From positions 81,666 through 145,665 of the forward strand of contig DGVD01000009.1 in the NCBI GenBank assembly GCA_002395835.1: 64,000 bases of DNA, read 5' to 3'. The notes under the pieces were generated by a model. The model had not been told where the DNA came from, did no database searches, and worked only from the letters and a program-made list of their open reading frames with translations. The position numbers were made by a program, and so were the translations under genes. Positions 14,495 through 23,499 of the stretch are shown piece after piece (the first letter of the stretch is position 1; every line of letters begins with the position of its first letter). Source of the DNA: Bacteroidales bacterium UBA4293 (lineage in GTDB: Bacteria; Bacteroidota; Bacteroidia; Bacteroidales; Bacteroidaceae).

Positions 14495-15280
14495 CTACTT
14501 TTCTTCCAGTTCATGAACAGGGAAGGTGAAATAGGTTTCTGGGAACGGTTCCTTCTCCAGACGGAAGTGCCACCACTCGGTATCCACCGGCACGAAACCG
14601 TGGTTCAGCATGGCTTTACGCAGAAGCATGCGGTTGGCAAACTGCTCTGGGGTGATACTTCTAGGGCTGTCTCCGTGGTCACCGGTATATTCACCGGTTT
14701 CCGGGTTTCCACAGAAATCAGGGTGGCTCTCAGGGCCGAACCAGTCGAATGTTCCACCCATATCCAGTTCCTTCTCCGTGTTCATATCGAAGAGGGTTAA
14801 ATCCACGGTAGAACCGCGTGTATGTCCGCTCTTTTCAGCAATGTAGCCTTGAGGGAAAAGCACATCTTTCTCTAGGTCGGGGTAGAAATAATCCTTCATG
14901 AGGGAATCCGACATCTGCTGAGCCCATTCCATGAAGTGATCCACTGCCTCCTGAGGACGGTAGGCATCGTAGATTTTCAGACGGTAGCCCTGCTTCATCA
15001 CCTCCTGGCTCACAGCCTGCAGACTATCGGCAGCCGCACGTGTGAGGAGTGCAGTAGGCTCCTGGTAGCCATCTATACGCTTTCCTACGAAATTATAGGT
15101 GCTGTAGTAGCGTATTTCTAAGATGGCATCGGGCACCACATCGGTAAGGTTTACAAACTGGCTGGTATCTTCGGTAGGCGATTCTGCTTCTATTTCTTCC
15201 ACCCGGTTGCAATACGTAATGGCAAAGGTACACAGGAAGATAAAGCAGATTATCAGAAAAATAAAGTGTCTAAATCTCAT
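14495..15280 (-). CDS. VanX/DdpX-like D-alanyl-D-alanine dipeptidase (M15D)
   Basis: A 261-residue protein with an N-terminal hydrophobic segment (residues 5-24) that should export or anchor it. M15D signatures are present: SGHTRGSTVD with zinc ligands H153 and D160, and EWWHF near residue 239 with the catalytic Glu and third ligand His. The family cleaves D-Ala-D-Ala. Without van ligase genes nearby, a role in peptidoglycan fragment or dipeptide recycling is more likely than glycopeptide resistance. The minus-strand -7 box TATCTTTG (15309-15316) lies 29 nt upstream of the start. Confidence 0.85.
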   Translation of the reverse strand: MRFRHFIFLIICFIFLCTFAITYCNRVEEIEAESPTEDTSQFVNLTDVVPDAILEIRYYSTYNFVGKRIDGYQEPTALLTRAAADSLQAVSQEVMKQGYRLKIYDAYRPQEAVDHFMEWAQQMSDSLMKDYFYPDLEKDVLFPQGYIAEKSGHTRGSTVDLTLFDMNTEKELDMGGTFDWFGPESHPDFCGNPETGEYTGDHGDSPRSITPEQFANRMLLRKAMLNHGFVPVDTEWWHFRLEKEPFPETYFTFPVHELEEK

Positions 15281-15384
15281 TTTATTTTAGGTTTTATGAT
15301 AAACTGTGCAAAGATAGCAATTCTTTTTTCTGCGTTCAGAATATTTTTTCTATTTTTGCAAAAAACCTATTAAATCTTCTATCT

Positions 15385-16338
15385 ATGGAAAAACAGTGGG
15401 CCTCAATGCCTAATTCTATTCTGTATGGAAATGGCCTGAACCGGATGACGACCGATGACCCGCAGTGGGAGGAGCTGCTCCGGAGTGTGTGCAAGGAGGG
15501 GACTTCGCCTCTGGATAATACGGTGCCAAATGCGATGAAATGTGAGGAAATCTATCTGGCGGATAAGGCAGATCCGGTGGGAACGAACCGACTGCTGTCG
15601 AAATCGGACTTGTTCAAGGTGAAAAAAAAGATAGCGGATGCCAGTAAGCTGGTGACGGGAAATGTGTACTACGACCGACTGGCGCATCTGGATGTGGTGG
15701 AGTACATGACGACCAACTGTGATGCGGCCCTGAACCACATGCTGGAGAAGTATGGCCTTCAGATTAAGGATTATAATTCCGAGGAGATTCTCTATAGCAC
15801 CTGCCGACACTGCACGTACGGGGAGCCTCTGAAGCGCATCTGGAACATTCACGGGTTTGCCAAGAGCCCTAGCAGTATTATGGTGGGGCTGGACCAGTAC
15901 TGGGGAAGTGTGGCGAAGCTGCAGAACATTCAAGACAATGAGAAGCCCATCCTGAAACGCTTGGAGAGAGTAAAACACCAGGTGTACTGCTGGGCCGACC
16001 TATTCTACGTGAGCAATGTGCATATAGTGGGCTTTTCCATGAACTATGCAGAGACCGACATCTGGTGGGTGCTGAGCGAGCGCATGCGACGGATGAAGGA
16101 GAACCCGGGGCTGATTCAAAATGAGATTCATTTCTACTACATTCAGGAGGGCAAGGAGAGCCGAAGCTTTGAAATGCTGCTGAAGAGCATGGGGGTTACG
16201 GTGCATAAGTACCGTTTGAACAAGCACTTGAGGAAGAATGTGCGCTGGGTTAGGCTGTACGACCAGATATTTGCAGATTTGGAAGATTCCATCGGAACTC
16301 AGGAGTTTGAAGTGCCGGAAATCTCACCTATGTTTTAA
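15385..16338 (+). CDS. Stand-alone SIR2-like domain protein
   Basis: A 317-residue cytosolic protein with features of the divergent SIR2-like group found in bacterial conflict systems: a nucleotide-binding start ILYGNGLNR (in place of GAGAS), VEYMTTNCDAALNHML with the conserved TTN.D, WNIHG with the probable catalytic His near residue 154, and VHIVGFSMNYAETDIWW near the end of the Rossmann core. No second domain and no obvious partner gene are present. The group includes NADases used in phage defence, but many members are uncharacterised. A promoter -7 box TATTTTTG (15351-15358) with TTTC 20 nt upstream lies just before the start. Activity is inferred. Confidence 0.65.
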   Translation: MEKQWASMPNSILYGNGLNRMTTDDPQWEELLRSVCKEGTSPLDNTVPNAMKCEEIYLADKADPVGTNRLLSKSDLFKVKKKIADASKLVTGNVYYDRLAHLDVVEYMTTNCDAALNHMLEKYGLQIKDYNSEEILYSTCRHCTYGEPLKRIWNIHGFAKSPSSIMVGLDQYWGSVAKLQNIQDNEKPILKRLERVKHQVYCWADLFYVSNVHIVGFSMNYAETDIWWVLSERMRRMKENPGLIQNEIHFYYIQEGKESRSFEMLLKSMGVTVHKYRLNKHLRKNVRWVRLYDQIFADLEDSIGTQEFEVPEISPMF

Positions 16339-16344
16339 TAATAA

Positions 16345-16370
16345 AGCCCCGATTTCCACGGGGCTTTTTC
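16345..16370. terminator. Bidirectional intrinsic terminator
   Basis: AGCCCCG (16345-16351) pairs with CGGGGCT (16359-16365), with T residues following on the plus strand and A residues preceding. It separates the convergent SIR2-like gene and pepD. Confidence 0.8.
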
Positions 16371-16372
16371 TA

Positions 16373-17827
16373 TTAGGCTAGGCGTTCCAGGAGTTCCGTA
16401 ACTACCTGCCAGATGTTCTCTACGGTGCTCATTTCCACCCGTTCCTGAGTGGAGTGCGGTTCCACGATTCTAGGGCCGATGCAAGCGATTTGTATCCCCG
16501 GATATTTCTGAACGTAATATCCTGCCTCCAATACGAAGTGCATGGCTACTTTCCGAGGGGAGAAATGAAGGGTATCCTGGAAAGTTTGATCCACCAGTTT
16601 CAGGAAAGGAGAATCGGGGTTCTCCTGCCAAGAAGGTGCATTCATAATCCGCTCTATCTCAAATCCTTCAGATTCTAGTATTATAGCAAAGGCTTTACTC
16701 CATTCCTCTAGTTCTTCGTTGCTGAAGCTACGGGTGTGCAGGGTAAGCATCAACGCATCATCTTCTGTACGCACCAAACCGATATTATTGCTAGTCATCA
16801 CCGTATTTTCCAGTTGTTCATGCATCTTAAGCACCCCACAAGGAATCAAATCGATGGCAATCAGCGCGTTATAGCCATTTTCCAGCCTAATGATGGAATC
16901 AGGCTTTTCTACAGGTTCCAACGTAAACTTGATGTCGGGGTCACTGCTTTCAAATTTTTTATTATTCTTCTCGGAAAATTCCTGAAATCTATTCTCCAAA
17001 ATAGGCAAATCCTTTTCTTTTACTCCAATGACAGCTGTAGCCGAAGAGGCGATAGAAGCGCTGGCATCGCCTCCATTGATAGAAACCAGCCGAATATCGT
17101 TTATAACATAACGATTGAAGAGAAATTTAACTAAAAGTTTGTTGGCATTCATCCGACCCTTATTGATATCCACTCCAGAATGACCGCCCCGGCCTCCGGT
17201 GATTTGCAGCTTACGGAACACATAGCCCTCAGGAACCTCTTCACGCTTAAAAGCCATGCGTGCACGCTGCAAGTTGGCTCCAGCAGCCCCGATGGTGATG
17301 GTGTCATAATCTTCGGAATCCAAGTTCAGCACTTTCCGCCCCCGGATGAAATCAGGAGAAAGAGCCGATGCCCCGCTCATGCCATCTTCCTCATTCGTGG
17401 TGGTCAGCACCTCGATGGGGCCGTGAACCAACGTATCATCCTGAAGGATAGCCAGTGCCATGCTGAGCCCTATACCATTGTCGGCTCCCAAGGAAGTACC
17501 CCGTGCTTTCATCCAACCGTCTTCTACGTAGGCTTCAATGGAATCTGTGAGGGGGTGGAAATCTTTTCCCGGCTCACTCACGCACACCATATCCATGTGG
17601 TTCAGGATAACGATGGGTTCAGCATTTTCATGCCCTGGAGTGGCAGGCTTACGGATGACTACACAATTCTGGGCATCGCGTTCATATTCGAGCCCTAGCT
17701 TTTCAGCAAACCGATAGAGAAAATCGGCTGCCTTTTCCTCGTGATGGGAAGGACGTGGAATCTGGTTGAGCTGGTGGAATATGTCCAGCACAGGGGTTAC
17801 ATCGTGTTTTTTCATCTTTTCCTTCAT
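16373..17827 (-). CDS. pepD: Aminoacyl-histidine dipeptidase (cytosolic nonspecific dipeptidase)
   Basis: A 484-residue cytosolic M20C peptidase, the family's normal length. Metal-site motifs are intact: LNHMDMV, GTSLGADNGIG (bridging Asp), TTNEEDGMSGA (catalytic and ligand Glu), and IEPHS-type EPHST near the C terminus. The lid domain includes ITGGRGGHSG. It hydrolyses dipeptides including carnosine-like substrates, fitting peptide-based nitrogen supply. The first ATG gives MKEKMKKHD; the second ATG four codons later is equally plausible. A minus-strand TATCTTTG (17843-17850) places transcription start just upstream of both. Confidence 0.9.
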   Translation of the reverse strand: MKEKMKKHDVTPVLDIFHQLNQIPRPSHHEEKAADFLYRFAEKLGLEYERDAQNCVVIRKPATPGHENAEPIVILNHMDMVCVSEPGKDFHPLTDSIEAYVEDGWMKARGTSLGADNGIGLSMALAILQDDTLVHGPIEVLTTTNEEDGMSGASALSPDFIRGRKVLNLDSEDYDTITIGAAGANLQRARMAFKREEVPEGYVFRKLQITGGRGGHSGVDINKGRMNANKLLVKFLFNRYVINDIRLVSINGGDASASIASSATAVIGVKEKDLPILENRFQEFSEKNNKKFESSDPDIKFTLEPVEKPDSIIRLENGYNALIAIDLIPCGVLKMHEQLENTVMTSNNIGLVRTEDDALMLTLHTRSFSNEELEEWSKAFAIILESEGFEIERIMNAPSWQENPDSPFLKLVDQTFQDTLHFSPRKVAMHFVLEAGYYVQKYPGIQIACIGPRIVEPHSTQERVEMSTVENIWQVVTELLERLA

Positions 17828-17900
17828 TTATAGATTTGTGTACAAAGATAGCTTAATTTGAAATTTATGAGCTATATTTGCTCATCCAAAATAAAAAAAT

Positions 17901-18593
17901 ATGAAAAAGTTTCTCTTCCTTCTTTGCCTACTTACTGGCGTAGTGAACGTTATGGCTCAGAAAATATCCATTCTGGGTGATTCTTATTCCACTTTCCAGG
18001 GGCATGTTTCCCCAGCCTGGAACTTCTGCTGGTACGGTACCGATGATAAAGGGAAGCTTGAGAACAACGATATACGGACCGTAGACCAGACGTGGTGGAG
18101 CATCGTGCTGAAGGAAACGGGGTATGAGCTGGTGAAGAACAACTCGTTCTCTGGTTCTACCGTGTGCTTCACGGGATACGATGGAGAGGATTATGCCGAC
18201 AGAGCGTTTATCACCAGAATGAACAACCTTTCCGACCCGGTGAAGGGAGAGCCGGACATCATTCTGGTACTGGGAGGAACGAACGACAGCTGGGCTGGGA
18301 GCCCCATGGGGTATTTCACCTATTCTAATATCACCCGCGTGATGTGCTACAGCTTCCGTCCTGCCTTCTGCTACATGATGGATTATCTGAAGAAAAACTA
18401 TCCGAAAGCACGCATTATTAATATCTGTAATTCAGAACTTTCTACCGATATTACCTAAACCCAGGCTGAGGTGTGCAGACACTTCGGGATAGAGAACGTG
18501 CAGCTTCAGAATATAGAAAAGCAGTGGGGACACCCTTCCATAGCTGGGATGAAAGCCATAGCAGAACAGGTGCTGAAAGTACTGAAAAAGTAA
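17901..18593 (+). pseudogene. Secreted SGNH/GDSL hydrolase broken by an in-frame TAA
   Basis: The frame starts with a signal peptide (MKKFLFLLCLLTGVVNVMAQ) and SGNH block I (SILGDSYST), then block III (LGGTNDSW). TAA at 18456-18458 interrupts it, after which the same frame continues TQAEVCRHFGIENVQ...WGHPSIAGMKAI to a second TAA at 18591. The block V HPS, which supplies the catalytic His, lies after the internal stop, so the 185-residue truncated product should be inactive. Downstream codons are undamaged, indicating a recent nonsense change, an assembly error or readthrough. Intact homologues act as esterases on glycans. Confidence 0.8.
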
Positions 18594-18640
18594 CTTTCGA
18601 AAAAATAATTAAAGGAAAATAAAAATTTCTTTCGTTTTCT

Positions 18641-18672
18641 TTTGGTTTGTTTCGTGGAATATTATATATTTG
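18641..18672 (+). promoter_or_regulatory. Consensus promoter of the DUF1593 gene
   Basis: TTTG (18641-18644), a 20-nt spacer and TATATTTG (18665-18672). It excludes upstream in-frame starts and supports ATG 18729. Confidence 0.75.
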
Positions 18673-18728
18673 CCCCCAAGGATGTTATAATGTCCAAAAT
18701 CATAAACTTTTATCCAAAAAACAACCAA

Positions 18729-20321
18729 ATGAAAAATCTATTTCTAACATTGTCTTTGGTAGCGGTGGTACTTCTCTCAGGCTGTGCTCAGCAAGAGAAT
18801 ACCCCTGTTTACCAGAAACCTAGAACCATCGTTACAGCCGATCCTGAGCTGGACGACAACAATTCCATGATTCGTTTCTTGCTGCATGCCACCGACTTCC
18901 AGATTGATGGTTTGGTGCAGACTTCTTCTCGTTTCCACTGGAGAGGCGATGGCACAGGAAAGACTCAATTCATTGAATTGTCGGAGTATGATCAACTGGG
19001 CTTAGGTCCTCAGACTTCCTGGCGTTTCCGTGACGATGAGCGTTTCATTCTGGACATCATCGATGCGTATGAAAAGTGCTATGAGAACCTGAAGGTGCAC
19101 GACCCAAGTTATCCTACTCCTGAGTACCTGCGTTCTGTGTATGCAGAGGGTAACGTGTTCTTTGAGGGCGACTATTCTTACGACAGTGACGGTTCCAACC
19201 TGATTAAGAAGAACATTCTGGATGATAAACCAGGTCCGCTGTTCCTCCAGGCATGGGGTGGTTCCTCTTCTATAGCTGCTGCCCTGCGTTCTATAGCAGA
19301 CGAGTACAAGAATACCGACCAGTGGGATGCCATCGTGAAGAAGGTGAACGAGAAGGTGGTTCTCTGTCTTTCAGGCGATCAAGACAATGCGTATAACAAA
19401 TATATTGCGGTGGAATGGCCCGATATCTACGTTCAGAACCTGGGCTGGGGCACAATGGGATACTGGGACAACTCTAAGGTGAACCAGACTTCTCCGGAGT
19501 GGACTGCGAAGTTCATGCAGAAGGGTCCGATAGGTGCTCTGGTAAGAACCTGGGGTGATGGGAAACAGATGGTTCCTGGTGACCTGTACGACCCAATAGG
19601 TCCTTCTGGCACTAGGACTGCAGAGGAACTGAAAGCTGAGGGTTATGTGATGTGGACTCAGATTCAGCCCAAGGGTACCCTGTACGGTGATGGAGACAGC
19701 GGATGCTTCTACCAACTGATAGACAACGGTCTGCGTGCATGGCAAGATCCTACCTGGGGCGGATGGTCCGGTAGATGGGATGTAAAGAAGGGTAAGCCAG
19801 AATCAGGACATCCTGCTTACATGCTGAACGACCTGCGCGACTTGATAGCTGGTAAGACCGACAGAATGGATATGTCTGCCTTCCGTGCCTTCCTGAACAA
19901 TCCACGTGAGGAAGATCATACTTTCCCTAACTTGAATCCAGAGCGCAACATCGCAGAAGCTGCACGTATGGCATGGTCCGTTACTCCTAAGTTTGAGGAT
20001 GCTAACCACTATCCAGTGGTAACTGGTCCTTTCGACATCACTGCTAAGGCTGGTGAGAAGGTGACCATCAAGGCGAAAGCTACCGACCCAGATGGTGACC
20101 AGCTGACTCTGAAATGGTGGTACTTCCCTGTAGGTACTTATGTACTGAACAACGACCAGGCTCTGTCTGTGGATTCTCCTTCAACTGCAGAGACAACCTT
20201 CACCGTTCCTGCTGATGCGAAACCAGGTGAAACCATTCACTTCGTGCTTCAGGCAGTGGATGATGACGCAGATCTACCTTTGACCAAATACCTGAGAACT
20301 GTGATTACAGTGGGTGAGTAA
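18729..20321 (+). CDS. DUF1593 nucleoside-hydrolase-like lipoprotein
   Basis: A 530-residue protein from ATG 18729, downstream of a consensus promoter. It has a lipoprotein signal (VVLLSGCAQQ). The main domain has RTIVTADPELDDNNSM, the DP..DD calcium-site pattern of the nucleoside-hydrolase fold, as in DUF1593 proteins; the C-terminal ~100 residues form an Ig/cadherin-like domain (TDPDGDQLTLKWWYFP). These surface proteins are common beside glycan-degradation genes, but their substrate is unsettled. It is a single gene closed by the terminator at 20343-20379. Confidence 0.85.
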   Translation: MKNLFLTLSLVAVVLLSGCAQQENTPVYQKPRTIVTADPELDDNNSMIRFLLHATDFQIDGLVQTSSRFHWRGDGTGKTQFIELSEYDQLGLGPQTSWRFRDDERFILDIIDAYEKCYENLKVHDPSYPTPEYLRSVYAEGNVFFEGDYSYDSDGSNLIKKNILDDKPGPLFLQAWGGSSSIAAALRSIADEYKNTDQWDAIVKKVNEKVVLCLSGDQDNAYNKYIAVEWPDIYVQNLGWGTMGYWDNSKVNQTSPEWTAKFMQKGPIGALVRTWGDGKQMVPGDLYDPIGPSGTRTAEELKAEGYVMWTQIQPKGTLYGDGDSGCFYQLIDNGLRAWQDPTWGGWSGRWDVKKGKPESGHPAYMLNDLRDLIAGKTDRMDMSAFRAFLNNPREEDHTFPNLNPERNIAEAARMAWSVTPKFEDANHYPVVTGPFDITAKAGEKVTIKAKATDPDGDQLTLKWWYFPVGTYVLNNDQALSVDSPSTAETTFTVPADAKPGETIHFVLQAVDDDADLPLTKYLRTVITVGE

Positions 20322-20342
20322 TTAATATGTGTTTTTCTACTA

Positions 20343-20379
20343 AAATCAGTCGGAGAAAATTCCCCGGCTGATTTTTTTT
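20343..20379 (+). terminator. Intrinsic terminator
   Basis: AAATCAGTCGG (20343-20353) pairs with CCGGCTGATTT (20364-20374), including one G-T pairing, followed by T residues. Confidence 0.8.
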
Positions 20380-20413
20380 GCTTATTTTTGCAAGGTTTTT
20401 AAATCAATTTTTC

Positions 20414-20830
20414 ATGAAGAAGATTTTATTCCTAGTCATTTTGGCAGCTGCAGTAGTAGGAGCTGTGGTGACTTGCCCCGACAAGAAGGCTCACAAGGAA
20501 GCACTGGCAGATACTTTTGCTGAGTATGCTTCGTACAAGATAGATGAGAATAAGGACAACGGCCTGAGCGACGTCCTGAACGAGGGGCTTAAAGCTCTGC
20601 GTAAGGTGGGAGGCGACAAGGTGGTGGAAGCTACCCTGAGCCAGTTCCTGGAGGTGGACAACTATTACGTGCTTTCCATCGGAAGGTTGAAGCAAGGCGG
20701 TGAGAAAAAGCTCATTTCCATCGGCTTATTCGGCCATGTATTTACCCCTACCAGCTCTATGATAGACCATGCGCTGAAAGGGCAGAAAGACCAGAAGGAA
20801 GAAGAAGGAATCGTTTCTGAACCTCTATGA
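20414..20830 (+). CDS. DUF4359 domain protein
   Basis: A 138-residue protein from ATG 20414 with an N-terminal hydrophobic helix (ILFLVILAAAVVGAVV) followed by CPDKKAHKEAL, the hallmark of DUF4359, and the family's C-terminal NYYVLSIGRL...SIGLFGHVFTP block. Function is unknown; it is probably an inner-membrane-anchored periplasmic protein. A TATTTTTG -7 box lies at 20383-20390. Its stop overlaps the start of the inositol-phosphatase-family gene (ATGA), so the two are translationally coupled. Confidence 0.8.
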   Translation: MKKILFLVILAAAVVGAVVTCPDKKAHKEALADTFAEYASYKIDENKDNGLSDVLNEGLKALRKVGGDKVVEATLSQFLEVDNYYVLSIGRLKQGGEKKLISIGLFGHVFTPTSSMIDHALKGQKDQKEEEGIVSEPL

Positions 20831-21633
20831 TACTGGAGCTGGAGAAACTGACTGAGCAAGTCTGTGAGGTGGCTCGGAAGGCTGGAGACTACCTGAGGAA
20901 GGAGCAGCAGATGCTGGACCGGACACAGGTGGAGCAGAAGCATACACACGACTACGTCTCCTACGTGGATAAGTGTTCGGAAAAATTCATTGTTGCTGAA
21001 TTAAGTAATATTCTGATAGCAGGATTTGTGACAGAAGAGGGTACAGCCCAGCATCACGGAGAGCCCTACTGGTGGGTGATAGACCCCCTGGACGGTACTA
21101 CGAACTACATTCACGGAGGGCACCCTTATGCGGTATCTATAGCCCTGCGCAATGCAGAGGAAGTTCTGCTGGGAGTGGTGTACGAGGTAGTAGCCGATGA
21201 GTGCTTCTATGCCTGGAAGGGAGGGGGTGCATGGCTCAATGGAAAGCCCATCCATGTGAACGAGCACAATGACATCACCCAGGCTCTGCTGGGAATAGAG
21301 CTCCCTTATCAGACTGATTATAAAAACTTTGGCATCTATCTGATTCGTCACTTCTACGGTTTGGCAGGAGGCATCCGAATGAATGGTTCTGCAGCTGTAG
21401 CCCTGTGCAACGTGGCATCGGGTAGATGGGACGGATGGATAGAGAAATATATAGGTCCGTGGGATTTCATGGCAGGACTGCTTATAGTGCGTGAGGCAGG
21501 CGGCATGATTACGGACTTTCAAGGAGATGAAAACTGCCTGGAACAGAACTCCATTGTAGCTTCGAATGGTAGCGTTCATAAAGAATTAATTGAAAAAACA
21601 GAAAAATTTTCTTTTAATTTTTTGGAAATATAA
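20827..21633 (+). CDS. Inositol-monophosphatase-family phosphatase
   Basis: A 268-residue protein with the Mg-dependent phosphatase signatures of the IMPase/SuhB/CysQ superfamily: TEEGT (first Glu ligand), WVIDPLDGTTNYIHG (D.LDGT metal site) and YIGPWDFMAGLLIVREAGG near residue 210. SuhB-like or CysQ-like function cannot be separated by eye. It overlaps the DUF4359 gene by 4 nt. The promoter of the following ArsR gene starts inside its last codons. Confidence 0.85.
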   Translation: MILELEKLTEQVCEVARKAGDYLRKEQQMLDRTQVEQKHTHDYVSYVDKCSEKFIVAELSNILIAGFVTEEGTAQHHGEPYWWVIDPLDGTTNYIHGGHPYAVSIALRNAEEVLLGVVYEVVADECFYAWKGGGAWLNGKPIHVNEHNDITQALLGIELPYQTDYKNFGIYLIRHFYGLAGGIRMNGSAAVALCNVASGRWDGWIEKYIGPWDFMAGLLIVREAGGMITDFQGDENCLEQNSIVASNGSVHKELIEKTEKFSFNFLEI

Positions 21634-21651
21634 AATATTTTTTTATATTTG
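21621..21651 (+). promoter_or_regulatory. Consensus promoter of the ArsR-type regulator
   Basis: TTTG (21621-21624), a 19-nt spacer and TATATTTG (21644-21651), overlapping the 3' end of the upstream coding region. Confidence 0.75.
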
Positions 21652-21674
21652 CGGCGTTACCAACTTAAACAATC

Positions 21675-21998
21675 ATGAAGAGCAAGGAATTGTACACGTT
21701 ACGGCAGCAACTAGTTTCTGGCATCACTCGTGCGATAGGTCACCCCGCAAGAATTGCTATTTTGGAATACGTTTCAGAAAAGGGTGAATGCTATTTTGGA
21801 GATGTCGAGTCGGAAGTTCCTTTAGCAAAGGCTACCATTTCAAGGCATCTGAGTGATTTAAGAAATGCTGGATTGGTGAAAACAGAGACAGCTGGTCCTA
21901 GAACCAGGATTTGGATTCACAAACAAAATTGGGAGTTCGCGAGAAATGTTTTTAATGATTTTTTTTCAGAGAACTTCGAGAACATTAAGGCAGAGTAA
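21675..21998 (+). CDS. ArsR/SmtB-type winged-helix regulator
   Basis: A 107-residue DNA-binding protein. The winged helix is typical: IGHPARIAILEYV, then SEVPLAKATISRHLSDLRNAGLVKTE as the recognition helix and TRIWIHK as the wing. The usual CxC metal site of arsenic and zinc sensors is absent; the single Cys (GECYFG) lies in the loop before the recognition helices. The effector is therefore unknown. It is monocistronic, with its own promoter and terminator (22043-22078). Confidence 0.85.
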   Translation: MKSKELYTLRQQLVSGITRAIGHPARIAILEYVSEKGECYFGDVESEVPLAKATISRHLSDLRNAGLVKTETAGPRTRIWIHKQNWEFARNVFNDFFSENFENIKAE

Positions 21999-22042
21999 TT
22001 TCAATAGGAATTAGAAATTTGGCTTGATTAAAAGAAATTAAT

Positions 22043-22078
22043 GGGATACGCGCACATCCATGCGGTATCCCGTTTTTT
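22043..22078 (+). terminator. Intrinsic terminator after the ArsR gene
   Basis: GGGATAC..CGCA (22043-22054) pairs with TGCG.GTATCCC (22061-22071), followed by six T residues. Confidence 0.8.
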
Positions 22079-22096
22079 CTTGCTAATATAGATACA

Positions 22097-22966
22097 ATGA
22101 AACAGAGAATTACTGGACATACGGAACTGATAGGCTTACTGGCCGACCCGATAAGAAACAGCAAGAGCCCCATGATGCACAATACGGCATTTGAGGCGCT
22201 GGGGCTGGATTATGTATATTTGGTTTTTGAGGTGGACAATTCCTCGCTGAAATCGGCAGTGGAGGGGCTCAAGGCCATGAAAGTGCGTGGATTCAACGTA
22301 TCCATGCCGAATAAGGGAGCAATTCTTCAATATCTGGACAGATTATCTCCTGCAGCTAAACTGTGCTCTGCCGTGAATACGGTGGTGAACGAGGATGGAA
22401 AGCTGATGGGATACAATACGGATGGTATAGGGTTCATGGAGGCTTGCAAGGATGAGCAGATGGATATTCTGGGAAAGAAAATCACGGTTCTGGGTGCTGG
22501 AGGTGCTGCTACTGCTGTGTGTATGCAGGCTGCCCTGGATGGGGTGAAGGAAATCTCCATCTTCAATGGAAACGATGCATTCTGGCAGAAAGCTCTGGAC
22601 AATGTGCGGAAGATCAACGAGCATACTTCTTGCAAGGCTCAGTGTTTTCCTCTGGAGGATACGGAGGCCCTACGCAGGGAAATAGCCGATTCTGCCATGC
22701 TAGTGAATGCTACGGGTTGTGGCTTCTGCCAACCGATAGGCCCTTGTCTCATCCCTGATGCCAGCTATCTGAGGAAAGAACTGATGGTGTTCGACGTGAT
22801 TTATTCTCCGGAAGAGACACAACTGCTGGCATGGGCCAAGGAGGTGGGGTGCAAGTGTTCCAATGGACTGGATATGATGTTCTTCCAAGGGGCTGCTGCA
22901 TTCAAACTGTGGACTGGTAAGGAGATGCCTCTGGATGTGGTTCGTGAAGTATTCAAAACATTATGA
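22097..22966 (+). CDS. ydiB: YdiB-type quinate/shikimate dehydrogenase
   Basis: A 289-residue enzyme close in length and motif order to Escherichia coli YdiB rather than AroE: ELIGLLADPIRNSKSPMMHN, GFNVSMPNKG (catalytic Lys in SMPNK), NEDGKLMGYNTDGIGF, VLGAGGAATA (NAD(P) site) and the FFQGAAAFKLWTGKEMP end. It would oxidise quinate or shikimate with NAD(P). Its ATG stop overlap (ATGA) with a TRAP transporter small subunit gene and the following TRAP genes suggest an uptake-and-oxidation pathway for such acids. A biosynthetic AroE role is possible but less likely, given the partners. Confidence 0.8.
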   Translation: MKQRITGHTELIGLLADPIRNSKSPMMHNTAFEALGLDYVYLVFEVDNSSLKSAVEGLKAMKVRGFNVSMPNKGAILQYLDRLSPAAKLCSAVNTVVNEDGKLMGYNTDGIGFMEACKDEQMDILGKKITVLGAGGAATAVCMQAALDGVKEISIFNGNDAFWQKALDNVRKINEHTSCKAQCFPLEDTEALRREIADSAMLVNATGCGFCQPIGPCLIPDASYLRKELMVFDVIYSPEETQLLAWAKEVGCKCSNGLDMMFFQGAAAFKLWTGKEMPLDVVREVFKTL

Positions 22967-23499
22967 AGATATTACGCTGGCTAGATGAACATATAGAGGA
23001 AGTCCTGCTGACGCTTCTGCTCATCGGGATTTCCACGATAGTCATAGCCCAGGTGGCAGCCCGGTATGTCTTCAATAGTTCCCTGAGCTGGAGCGATGAA
23101 CTGGCTCGGTATTTCTTAATCTGGTCTACTTTCCTCAGTGTAAGCTACTGCGTAAAGAAACGCATCTCTATCAAGATAGATCAGTTCCAGAACAGCCTGA
23201 GCAAACCCCTGATTCCCTGGGTGAAAATGCTTCGGCACACCATTGTCTTAGCGTTCTGCCTTATTATGCTTCCGTTTTCCTGGGAGTACGTGATGCAATC
23301 CGTTCACAACGGTTCCACCAGTTCGGCCCTTCAGGTTCCAATGTATTATATACAGTCGGCTCCCCTGGTGGGCTTCGGCTTGCTTACAATCCGAGTGATG
23401 CAAGCTTGGTACAGAGAATTCCGTCGCTCCTGGAGATACATGCTTTTAACCGTGCGTAGGCTGGCTTCACAACTGAAAGAAAAGGAGGGCGCCTCATGA
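22963..23499 (+). CDS. TRAP transporter small membrane subunit (DctQ)
   Basis: A 178-residue protein with four hydrophobic helices and the DctQ pattern: an N-terminal helix, then YVFNSSLSWSDELARYFLIWSTFLS and KKRISIKIDQF. DctQ subunits pair with DctM in sodium-driven uptake of organic acids. It starts inside the ydiB stop and overlaps the DctM start by 4 nt, so the operon is tightly coupled. Confidence 0.88.
   Translation: MKILRWLDEHIEEVLLTLLLIGISTIVIAQVAARYVFNSSLSWSDELARYFLIWSTFLSVSYCVKKRISIKIDQFQNSLSKPLIPWVKMLRHTIVLAFCLIMLPFSWEYVMQSVHNGSTSSALQVPMYYIQSAPLVGFGLLTIRVMQAWYREFRRSWRYMLLTVRRLASQLKEKEGAS

Noticed and set aside
14495..15280. Vancomycin-resistance vanX
   Set aside because: No vanH, vanA-type ligase or vanRS genes are adjacent, so only the dipeptidase family is claimed.
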